Positions 22,745 to 32,159 of a DNA stretch of 64,000 bases are shown here, piece after piece. Both the position numbers and the translations under genes were made by a program. This DNA comes from Saccharum officinarum (Eukaryota > Streptophyta > Magnoliopsida > Poales > Poaceae): NCBI GenBank assembly GCA_020631735.1, contig CM036197.1, forward strand, positions 48,593,880 through 48,657,879, written 5' to 3'. Position 1 is the stretch's first letter. Every line of letters starts with the position of its first letter. Under the pieces are notes generated by a model. The model was not told the origin of the DNA, searched no databases, and saw only the letters and a list, made by a program, of their open reading frames with translations.

Positions 22745-22927
22745 GCGACAAATAAGAAAATGAATGCCCCAGCCAGGAATTGAACCAACACCATAGCAGC
22801 TATGACCAACTTGCCTTACCACTGCAGTACATATTTATTGAGTTGTGTTATGGTGTGGTTTTTTTTCTTTTGTTCCGTTATCCACGCGTAGTGTCAGGTC
22901 TCCGGAAAAAAAGATGCAGTGATGAGG

Positions 22928-23025
22928 GATGGGCTGAAAAATGGGTTAAAAGCAGATTGGAGATGGGCTGAAAACAGATTTAAGATGGGCTGAAAATAGA
23001 TTGAAAATGGGCTGAAAAATGGTCC
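22928..23025. repeat. 22-bp minisatellite
   Basis: The unit GATGGGCTGAAAACAGATT recurs at 22962, 22984 and 23006, with a diverged copy at 22928. Confidence 0.85.
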
Positions 23026-23060
23026 ATCTTTGATTTTGGCCCGTTAATAAATGGGATGGG

Positions 23061-23160
23061 ATGGTGATGTAAGCATCCACACATCATCATCCACACAAGC
23101 ATCCATATCATCATCCACGTAAGCATCCATATCATCATCCACGTAAGCATCCGTGATGGT
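23061..23160. repeat. minisatellite of CATCATCCACGTAAGCATC units
   Basis: Four or so imperfect units of about 24 bp are visible, built from CATCATCCAC and AAGCATCCATAT. Downstream (23190-23350) are motifs such as TGACATAATTTTTTTCATCA that recall CACTA-type transposon subterminal sequence, without confirmed ends. Confidence 0.75.
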
Positions 23161-23379
23161 ATAACAATTCATCCATGATGGTTACTATCTGTCACAGACA
23201 CTAGGCTTTGGTTGGGCTAACTAAGCCTTGCACTGTTCTAGATTGCGTTAATCGGTGATGGTTTTCGGTAAACCGCCACATATGTTAGTCAGTTCACTGT
23301 CGCAGACGCTGCTTTGTGATAGTTTTTTCGTGATTCATGACATAATTTTTTTCATCATAGATTAAGAGGATTCTAATAT

Positions 23380-23755
23380 ATAGTGCAAATAATGTAACTC
23401 CACCATTGTATATGATTTTTTTTAATAAACACGTGTGTATCGTCCGAGTATGTCTATTAGTATAGAGAAATTGGCGCACATTTTTTTCTTCATCTGTACC
23501 TAAATATGTGTTGTTTCAGAATATGTGCCCTCTAACTTCTTAGCTATGACCATAGTATTGGCCTATTGGGTACATTAATGGTTTTGCTAAATTTATCATA
23601 AACACGAAACGTTCTACAACTCGTACCCTTGTGCTAAATATGCTTTGGCTTTTAACGCGTGCCAACGATTATATAAAGGTTGTATGATGGCCGGCCATGG
23701 AAAAGCAAAAGCATAAACCCCCACCAAATAATGATTTTCTGTGAGGTCATATGAT
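23380..23755. other. AT-rich stretch, no gene seen
   Basis: No coding, RNA or transposon signature that I can support. Confidence 0.45.
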
Positions 23756-24685
23756 CCTGTTTGGCACAGCAGCTTCACTAATGAGATTGTTTTTTTTTTT
23801 TTCTCATTTTAGCTTTCTGAGCAGCTTTTTCAATGAAGATAAAGCTGTTTTTAAAACTCATTAGGCAAAACAGCTTCACATATTAGACCTAAGGATTAAA
23901 ATGACCATAATGCCCTTCATCCTTATCTCTCATCTTCCCCAAATTTCCACCCGGTGGCATCCGACCGAATCTGCACTGGTCCACTCGAGCTCGGTTGCGC
24001 TCCCGCATCGCGTCTGCACATGCTCCGATGTCCGAGCCCGCCCACCCCGCACCGCGCGAGCCCCGATGGCTGCGCCGCTCGTGCCCCGGCGACCGCGGTG
24101 GTCGCGCCCTGATGGCCGCTCCGGTCGCGCCTCGGTGGCCGCACCGCTCGCGCCCGGTGGCCTCCCTTTCCGCCGCGCTCCGCAGCATGGACACCACGGT
24201 CTCTGCGGCGCCGCTGGCCCGAGCCAGCGCGTTCTTGTCGAACTCGGCCACGTCGTTGTCAAAAGAGGAAAGCCACGAGCTTTCGGAGGGCAGGGGTTCG
24301 CGCCGGGTTCAGCGACCCGGTGGAGGAGCTCGACCGCTGTGGTTGCACCCCGACGGCCTAGCCTGCATGCGCCTAGGCCCCCGCGAGCTTCGGTGGCTGC
24401 GCGCCGGGGCGACGACGTGCCTATCCCCCGGCGGCACCTTTCTCCCCCGCGACCTCTTTACCCGATACCGAGAGGGGCATGTGCATAAGTCTATGTGTAT
24501 TGGGGCCCACGTATGGGGAGATAAAGCTAGGATAAGCTACTATTTTCAGCTTTATCACAACTCATATCTCTGCGAGAGGAGAAAAACAGCTTTAGCCACG
24601 AAGCTATTTTGTAAATGAGTGTTTGGCAAAAAAAAAAAAAAAACAGCTCAGGAAGCTACTGTCAGGTGTGCCAAACAGCCCATAC
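23756..24685. mobile_element. MITE-like element with a GC-rich interior
   Basis: The left end reads CCTGTTTGGCACAGCAGC (about 23756) and the right end GGTGTGCCAAACAGCCC (to 24681), giving an inverted repeat of CTGTTTGGCAC. Both ends are rich in AGCTTTATC-like and CAGCTTC-like motifs in mirror order. I did not find a clear target duplication. The core (about 23930-24480) is GC-rich and has long overlapping open frames on both strands, so it may hold a captured exon, but I cannot name it. It sits just downstream of the DUF4220/DUF594 gene. Confidence 0.6.
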
Positions 24686-24814
24686 ACTGCGCTAAAGCTT
24701 TCAGAAGCAGCACTGCAAAATATATACGATGCGATATATAATTTATGAATAGCATCTGAAAAAAAAATCAGTAAACCACAAATAAAAACCCATTATAATA
24801 TTGCATCTTAATTT

Positions 24815-26866
24815 TCAATACATCATGCCCAGTCCCAAGTGATTCATCAGGAATGAGACCAGGGTGATGAGCTCGCCGCCACGGCTGAGCTGCTGCACGT
24901 GCGAGATCCCGCGGCCTCTGCACGCCACGAAGGTGAGCATCTCCCCCCACACCCCCATCACCACCTCCCACATGGTATTCTCTTCCAGCTTCTTTAGTTC
25001 CGTCGCCAGCGCGCACGCGTCAAGCAGCACAGACCTGCTCGCATCGCTGTTCTCCTCCTCCTGCTGCTGCTCCGCCTTGGCCTTAGCCACCCGATCCATC
25101 GTCGCTGCGGCGGCTTGTATCAGAAGCGTGCTGCGTGCCATGTCGTCATGCAGGCGGTCTGCGCTCGAGCGCTTCATCAAGCCCAAGGAGCTGAAGAGCT
25201 TTCGGGCCTCGGCGCACGTGTCCCGATACCGGATCAGCCCGATCCCGGCCACCGCGGACAGCATGTCCGACTGCTTGATGAGGAGGTAGAGCATGTAGTC
25301 GGACAAGCACTTGCTGATTTCCCTCATCTCGGCGAACTTCTCATCCCCTCCCACCGCGCCGGCCAAGCACAAGTCCGTGGCGACGTGCCACAGCAGCAAG
25401 GACTCGTCCAAGTCCTTGGTGACGCTGTCCCGGATGGTCATGCTGCCTTGCTCTCCGAGCTTCTGGTCAATGGCTCCCATGCCTCGAAGTTGGCACGCCT
25501 TCTTGATCTCCTCGTAGTTCTGGGCTGTGGAGGCCACCTCCTTGAGCCTGCCAAAAATGAACTCGAAGATGTGCCTCTGCTCTCCCTCTGCCGTGCTGAG
25601 GGGTGCCTGCCGGACGAAGAAGAAATCTTCAAATGTCGCCCCTAACCCCAGCAGTTCCGCAGCATGCCAGAGGAAGCGGCCGCCGCTGTCGGGCCTGCCG
25701 AGGCTGCGGCTGATAATGTTCATCTGCGATGTAGTCTCCGACCAGCGTCGTCGTGGCTGCCGCCGCCGCCACCGCTTGATCCTCTTGATGAAACCCGCAA
25801 GCCACTTCAACCGGCGGGAGCGCTCGAGGAAGACCGTCGTCCAGTCTGATAGGAGCAGGATGGCAAGCGCAGCCACGTCGAGCGCCACGGCACCACCGAG
25901 CAGCGCGTAGGTGATGCCGACATCGACGGGCAGGATGCTACCACCCTTGTCGGCGTGAACAAAGAGGGCGAGGGAGGCCACGAGGCAGCAGGAGCAAACG
26001 GAGCGGAGCACGTAGCCGGTCCTGGTGTGAATCACCGGCGCCTTGGTGTACTTCACGTCGTACAGGAAGTTGAGCTCCGCCTCTACGACCGCAAACGACT
26101 CGCTGCTGTCGCTGCGCGCCATGAAGAAGTCATGGCTCATCCTCCGCTCGCTGACGAAGCTGAGGATGAGATTGACGTAGAGGAAGCGGAAGACGCGGAA
26201 GAACTCGTACCCTTGTGCCTCGACGCTCAGGTTCTCGAGGTCCTCGGCACCACCGTGCCGCCGGCGGGTGCCCTGGTGACCGCCGAAGATGTCGATCTTC
26301 CGGTTGGCGTACTCCGGGCCCGGGTCTGGCTCGACCCGGGCAAAGTAGAGCGAGTATGTCCGCTCGCCGTACTTGATGATCCCGACGACGAACATGAGGA
26401 CGGTAGCAGGGATCATGGGATTATAACTGCCCTGTGTTATGGAGCAGAAGAAGACGACCGCCGCCGCAGTTAGCTCAAACAGGAGGCCGAAGAGGTGGCG
26501 GAGCCAGAGCTCGTTGTCCGCGAGGGAATAGGCGCTGATGCTGTCCGGTCCGCCCAGGTGGAGAAGCAGGAATGGCGCCCAGAAGGCGAAGATGATGGGG
26601 CTGCTGGAGCCGCAACCAGCTGTCGCCGAGGAGCTCCCGCCGCTGATATTGCCCAAGTTGTTGAGCAGAAGGCCAAGGGCAAGGTCGGCCACCCAGTCGG
26701 CGAGGAGGTAGCAGGACCAGACGATGAACTGGGGAGCCAAAGACGAGGAACGCTTGCGGACAGGGGCGACGAAGATGAGGAGCACCTGGAGCATAAGGCT
26801 AAACAGAACGGCGGCACGGATCTCCCAGTCGCTGTACTGCTCCGGTACCGGCGGATTGAACCCCAT
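24815..26866 (-). CDS. DUF4220/DUF594 multi-pass membrane protein, intact, 683 residues
   Basis: One uninterrupted exon runs from ATG at 26866 to a stop at 24815. The N-terminal half has about seven hydrophobic segments (residues 17-36, 47-68, 90-105, 121-143, 151-164, 288-304, 317-341) in the pattern of DUF4220. The C-terminus ends with the DUF594 signature GGELITLVSFLMNHLGLG (about residues 662-680). Proteins of this architecture form a large, tandemly expanded family in grasses, usually single-exon and 600-750 residues long, so this one is full length. Their biochemical role is not established; I do not assign one. A glutamine- and glutamate-rich stretch lies just before the C-terminal domain. 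Its high GC content is normal for such genes. It is the only gene in the window with no visible defect. Confidence 0.93.
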   Translation of the reverse strand: MGFNPPVPEQYSDWEIRAAVLFSLMLQVLLIFVAPVRKRSSSLAPQFIVWSCYLLADWVADLALGLLLNNLGNISGGSSSATAGCGSSSPIIFAFWAPFLLLHLGGPDSISAYSLADNELWLRHLFGLLFELTAAAVVFFCSITQGSYNPMIPATVLMFVVGIIKYGERTYSLYFARVEPDPGPEYANRKIDIFGGHQGTRRRHGGAEDLENLSVEAQGYEFFRVFRFLYVNLILSFVSERRMSHDFFMARSDSSESFAVVEAELNFLYDVKYTKAPVIHTRTGYVLRSVCSCCLVASLALFVHADKGGSILPVDVGITYALLGGAVALDVAALAILLLSDWTTVFLERSRRLKWLAGFIKRIKRWRRRQPRRRWSETTSQMNIISRSLGRPDSGGRFLWHAAELLGLGATFEDFFFVRQAPLSTAEGEQRHIFEFIFGRLKEVASTAQNYEEIKKACQLRGMGAIDQKLGEQGSMTIRDSVTKDLDESLLLWHVATDLCLAGAVGGDEKFAEMREISKCLSDYMLYLLIKQSDMLSAVAGIGLIRYRDTCAEARKLFSSLGLMKRSSADRLHDDMARSTLLIQAAAATMDRVAKAKAEQQQEEENSDASRSVLLDACALATELKKLEENTMWEVVMGVWGEMLTFVACRGRGISHVQQLSRGGELITLVSFLMNHLGLGMMY

Positions 26867-27651
26867 TTCTGCATGCGGAGACGAAGGTCACCATCTCCAT
26901 CTGTGTAACATATAAGGTTCAGCAGAAGGTATGTACGGGAACGACAATGGAATTGATTCTTCCCTGCTCCGTCAGCTACGGCTTGACTTTGAAGCCCTGT
27001 CTACACGGGACATAGAACCTGTGGTGACCACTAGGCCTGCACCAGCGATTCAGGCTCCAGCATTGAGACTGCTGCACTGCGGCCCTCATGCGATCCGGTA
27101 CGCCACCATGTCAGCAGAGAGATGATCCAAATGCCTGCAGCGGATACGCAACGTCATCCGCTAAGCGCACGCGGTCCGGCATATTTAGCGCGGTAGCGGT
27201 CACTGCATGCGCGGTACTGATGCAGCGGCGGGCCCCACTGTTTCATGCAACTAAAAAATATTATAACTCACCAACCAAAAATCCAAATTAAATTCCGATT
27301 ACACCATTGAATTCGTTTCAATAAATTCTTCAAAACTAGATCTCATATGAATATATTTAGACAAAATTTATTTACAAACATGTGGGCCCCACAGTGGATA
27401 GAAGATGATATAGAGGATGGATGCGTGCAGAAGAATTGGGTATGGAGGAGAGAATTTTGGTGACTAGGATGTATAGAGGATGAATATAGAGGTCCATGAG
27501 TGCGGATAGTCTGAGTCTGCCCGGGACCCCCAATGCCTGCACTGCAGCCACGCGAGCTACAGGATCTGAATGCTGACCCAATGTTGCAGGATGCGCCACT
27601 CATCCAGCAGTCAATCGCTGTGCTACCCAAGGACAGAGGCAAAGGAATCCT
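26867..27651. other. 5' flank of the DUF594 gene, no gene seen
   Basis: This stretch should contain the promoter and 5' UTR of the gene on the minus strand. I find no distinct TATA box and no other coding signature. A short repeated motif family (TATAGAGGATG) occurs near 27410-27490. Confidence 0.45.
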
Positions 27652-27752
27652 TCCCTGTTCGCTTAGCTTATAAGCCATAGTTAAAAGTGCTGTTGGCTGA
27701 TTTAATATGAGAGAAAAATATTGTACCATGGCTGATAAGTTCACATGAACAG
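27652..27752. mobile_element. short hAT-like MITE
   Basis: It starts CCTGTTCGCTTAGCTTATAAG and ends GTTCACATGAACAGG, giving inverted ends CCTGTTC/GAACAGG. The interior carries GTGCTGTTGGCTGATTT. This matches the well-known short MITE family common in sugarcane, sorghum and maize, placed here from recognition, not from a search. No target duplication was confirmed. Confidence 0.65.
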
Positions 27753-27840
27753 GCAGAAGGCTCACCAGCTCCGAGTGTTGCTACCCTAGCCTAGATCCAA
27801 ATAAGCCCACCCACCGATATCCAAACAGAGCAGCTCATAA

Positions 27841-28067
27841 GAGCAAGTATTATGGCAGGCAGTAAGCAGGCTGATATTTACGTGGAGGAGAGAGAAACCA
27901 AGAGAGAGAATGGGACGACGCCCGCATGAAGCCGGCGAATACACGCTACCGCCGCTGCTATTGGCTTAGCTTGCTGCTGTGCATTAAAAACTAGCGGGTC
28001 CGCCACCACCGTGCGATGATCTGGCAAACGTTGCCGCCGGCAGCGGGCGAAATCATTGTACTTGTGC
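27841..28067. mobile_element. Tourist-like MITE with TAA target duplication
   Basis: The left end GAGCAAGTATTATGGC and the right end ATCATTGTACTTGTGC are imperfect inverted repeats. TAA flanks both sides (27838-27840 and 28068-28070). It is 227 bp long with no coding capacity. TAA/TTA targets point to PIF/Harbinger. Confidence 0.65.
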
Positions 28068-29235
28068 TAAACCCTCGAGTCAACCAACCCCCTCCTCAGC
28101 CTCCTTTTAATTAGCTCATATTGTCCCAACAACCATCAGTAGCACCTTCTGAGGCTCAGCACAGCTTGCTTCAGCATACTTTGTCCCCAACAGTCACCGG
28201 CGCCATATGAGCCTCAGCACCAACAAGCTCTTCTTCTTACAGAGCTCCACCATGGATCTGCGCCACCCCTTGCCACACTCCATGAGCTCCCTCAAAATCC
28301 TCTCATGGCTCCACCTCCCGCTCCACCTCATAACCCACCCCCACCCAGCATCAATAGTCCACCCTGCCCGATTCCTCCTCCTCGCTATACTCCTCACCAT
28401 CACCCCACCCCAAGGTCGCCTCGCCATGGCGGACGCTCACGCCAGCAATCCCCACCAGCCTCTCCAGCGCAGTCCTACATAGCCTCTTCTGACTCACGTC
28501 GCAGCGCACCGCTAGATCCAGCAGCCGGTCTGTCCCCGAGACCTTGAACCACACGCCGTCGCCTTGTTTATCGACGGCAACCAGCTGCCTCAGCCCCGCA
28601 TCAGCCTCTGGGTCAAGATCCGAACCAAGCTCAGAATCGTCGCCGACGTCGACCGCCATCTCAGGGACCTGCGGATTCAGATGCCACATCTGCTTTCAGA
28701 GATCCAGATGCCAGACCTCACCATAGGCGTCGTCACTGGGATGACGCTGGGCCTTCAGCCGGTCTTGGAGATGTCCAACTTGGCCATCAATGGCTGGATG
28801 CAAGTCATCGTCAACCCACTGGTGCGGGACTTCCTCAAACGCATGGTGCTGATGTTAGCATCTATTTCCTGTGCCTTTCGGCTGGCGACCCTTTAGGAGA
28901 CATGTTTCGCCAGGCTCCTGATGCATCCTGGTCTGCATCAGGAGCAGTTTCCTAGCCCAGACAACTATGCCTTCGCGTCGTACATTGTCCTCGGCCCAAT
29001 AGTCTGAGGCTACATGGATGGACAAGATGGAGGCCATAGCTCGTTGGGGGGGTCATGCTCCTCTATCCCCTGCTGTCGGGGACCTAGCTCTCCCTGCCCA
29101 TCCTCAAGCTCTGCAATAGCAACCCACAGACGGGAATCCGACTAAGGCATAGGATCCCCGTGGTGTTCCTGGTGAACTGCTTCAGCGCAATCTTAAACAG
29201 GCATCGGCGCCAGCCATCAAGGCGCCACGGGCGCC

Positions 29236-32000
29236 ATGATGTTCCTGGCGTGGAACTGTCGGGGTATGGGCGGCAGCCTCGGCAGCCCTAAGATGATGCA
29301 TCTCGCCCACCTGATCGTGTCTACCAAAGCGCAAGTAATCTTTCTTTCAGAAACTAGAAACTCAAGAATCACTAACGTTGCTATCATAAATCATTTCAAT
29401 GTTGACGATGCTTGTATTGTTCCAGCTCAAGGCCTTTCCGGTGGGCTTTGCCTGCTCTGGAAGCAAGACGTAGGAATAGATGTAGTAACCATTAGCCAAA
29501 ATTTCATCTTTGCTTTGTGTGTACATAAGCAATCCACTAAGAAATTTGGCTTAGTTTTCATGTATGGTGATCCTCATCACTAGAACACCACTAGTATCTG
29601 GTCTCAGGTGCAAGCTTTTGTTGTAAATAATCCTGGCTTGCCTATGTTCTGCATGGGGGACTTGAATAATATTATGAATGCTAATGAAAACTTGGGGCCT
29701 AGACCAGCTCATGCTAGACGTATATCTGAATTCTGTTGCATGATTAAAAACTGTGGTTTGTTTGATCTGGGATACAANNNNNNNNNNNNNNNNNNNNNNN
29801 NNNNNNNNNNNNNNNNNNNNNNNNNNNNNNNNNNNNNNNNNNNNNNNNNNNNNNNNNNNNNNNNNNNNNNNNNNNNNATTGTTTAGGCAATGCAGAATGG
29901 TGCACAATGTTTCCTACCACCACAGTCTATCATCTCCCCATGGTGCGAAGTGATCATGAGCCGATTCTTGCAGTACTTGACTCCAATCGTAACAAAACTA
30001 AAAAAAAAATCAGATTTGAAAACTGGTGGCTTTTGGAACAAGATTTTTAGCAGGTTGCCAAGGAGAGCTGGTAGAAATCCCATAGTCGCACCTTCCACCA
30101 AAAAACCAAATTCCTGGCCACTAATCTCAAGATCTGGAGAAAACCAACCCAAGCTTACTGATCAGCTAGAGACCATTGAACAACAAAGCCTCCTCAACTT
30201 CGGAACCATAGCCTACAGAGTGATCTCACTCACCAACACCACATCATTCTAGCCAAGCAAGAAATGTTCCACAGACAGCAATACAAAAAAACATGGGCCA
30301 TCAAGGGAGATAGGAATCCTTCTTCCACCAATCCATCCTCAAGAGAACAAGACGTAACCACATTACCCATCTCCAAAACCCAGATGGAAGTGACTCCACA
30401 ACACCTGAGCAGCTGGCGGATACTTTAATCTCTTATTTCAATGAGCTCTTCACATCTAACACTATGCAGGGTGCACAGGACAACATGGACAACAATCACC
30501 ATGGAGCCACTTCTAACCAAGTTTTTGTCAATGATGATTATACTTTGTCTGTTCCAGACTTGTAGGAGATCCACAACATTGTCAAGCACATGAGAAGCAA
30601 TGTAGCACCGGGTCCGGATGGTCTTAATACTGCCTTTTACAAGGCCGCATGGAATTGGGTTGGCCAAGATGTGCAGTAGTTAGTTGCTTCATTCTACCAT
30701 TCTGCTCATCTCCCAAATGCCATCAACAGTACTTTCATTGCCCTTATTCCTAAGAAAAATATTCCTGTCACCCCTAGAGATTTTTGTCCCATTAGCCTCT
30801 GCAATGTCAGCTACAAAATCATTGCCGGATCCTTGGCTGACCGCCTCAAACATCACCTCCCCTACATCATTCATCCAACTCAGGCTGCTTTCATTCAGGG
30901 ATGCCACATTGCTTCTAATATCATTATTGCCCAAGAGATGGTCCACTCTTTCAACCTCAAGACTTGGAACCATAAAGCTTTCTTGCTTAAACTCAATCTT
31001 GCCAAAGCCTTCGATCGCATTGAATGGCATTTCATTGTTTTAGCCCTTCGCAGACAAGGATTTCAGGATCATTTTATTGATCTGGTTTTTGCTTGTATCT
31101 CCACCACGTCACTTTCTATTCTCATCAACGGGGATTCCACTGCTGCTATCCTTCCTCAATGGGGCATCAGGCAGGGCTGCCCTCTATCACCCTATCTTTT
31201 CGTCCTTGCTTTGAATGAACTTTCCATCCACCTCCAGAACACCATCCATGATAACAACATTCAAGGTATAAGTCTTGGCCCTAATAGCCCTCAAATTCAT
31301 TCCCTCCTATTTGCCGATGACCTCATCATTTGTGGCCAAGCTAACGGTGCTGAAGCAAACACCATCAACAACATCCTTCAAAACTTCTGCTTGGCCTCTG
31401 GTCAAACTCCTAACCTCAGTAAATCTGCCATCCTCTTCAGCAAACATGTGGATGCTCATAATAAGCAAGCGGTCAAAAACATTTTTCCTATTCCTAACCT
31501 TGATCCTAATACCATTCACCTTGGTCATCTACTCATTTTCAACCACTGTGACCGCTCCAAAGCTTATGAATTCATCCTCAACAAATTCAGGGCCAAGCTT
31601 ACCACTGTCAAGGCTAACAAGCTAAATCATGCCGGCCGCCTTACTTACATCAAGTCAGTCCTCACCTCTATCCCCATTTACTATATGTCAACTGTCCTAT
31701 TTTCCAAGACTTTCATTGAAAAAATCACTACTATTATTCAAAGGTTCTGGTGGGCTAGAGTTCAGGAAGATTCCCACTCTTCTCCCTTCCACTTCAAATC
31801 CTGGGATGACATTTGTTAATCCAATGACAATGGAGGTCTTGCCATCAGAGACTCACTATGAACCACAGTCTCATCCTCAATGCGGCCTGGCATATTGCTA
31901 CTCATAAGGATTCCTATCTGTCTGCCATTCTCAAAGCCAAGTATTACCCCAATACTACTTTCTAGCTTTCTAAAAATTGCAGCACCAATCCATCTTTTGG
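29236..32000 (+). pseudogene. LINE ORF2: endonuclease and reverse transcriptase, broken
   Basis: ORF2 nicks target DNA (endonuclease) and copies the element RNA (reverse transcriptase). The ATG at 29236 is followed directly by the canonical endonuclease start. Stops occur at 29581, in the linker before the reverse transcriptase, and at 31817 just before the GGLAIRD motif. The longest clean stretch is 30833-31819 and covers most of the reverse transcriptase fingers, palm and thumb, including FADD. The N gap hides the end of the endonuclease. It cannot make a full protein. Confidence 0.8.
29778..29877. other. assembly gap, 100 N
   Basis: There are exactly 100 undetermined bases inside the LINE endonuclease. 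The round number suggests a scaffold placeholder, so the true distance is unknown. Confidence 0.95.
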
Positions 32001-32159
32001 TCATCAATCCTTTAGATCAAACATACCTTCACCAATAGCATCCTTGTTCAAATCCACAAAGGTGATTCTAGCATTTGGTCTTCCCCTTGGTTCCCTCTTC
32101 GGGAAACAATCCATGATCACCTTAACATTCATGTCACTCGTCCCAACCTTCCTAATACT

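Noticed and set aside
20250..23378. A whole CACTA element from CACTACAAC (about 20250) to TAGTG (about 23373)
   Set aside because: The ends share only CACTA; flanking 3-bp sites do not match and no transposase or consistent subterminal repeats are present.
24864..26908. Plus-strand open frames of up to 176 codons
   Set aside because: Antisense shadows of the DUF4220/DUF594 gene, whose reading is complete and domain-supported.
28207..29037. Host gene in front of the LINE
   Set aside because: Degraded frames with stops just ahead of ORF2 fit a LINE ORF1; no host domain is recognisable.
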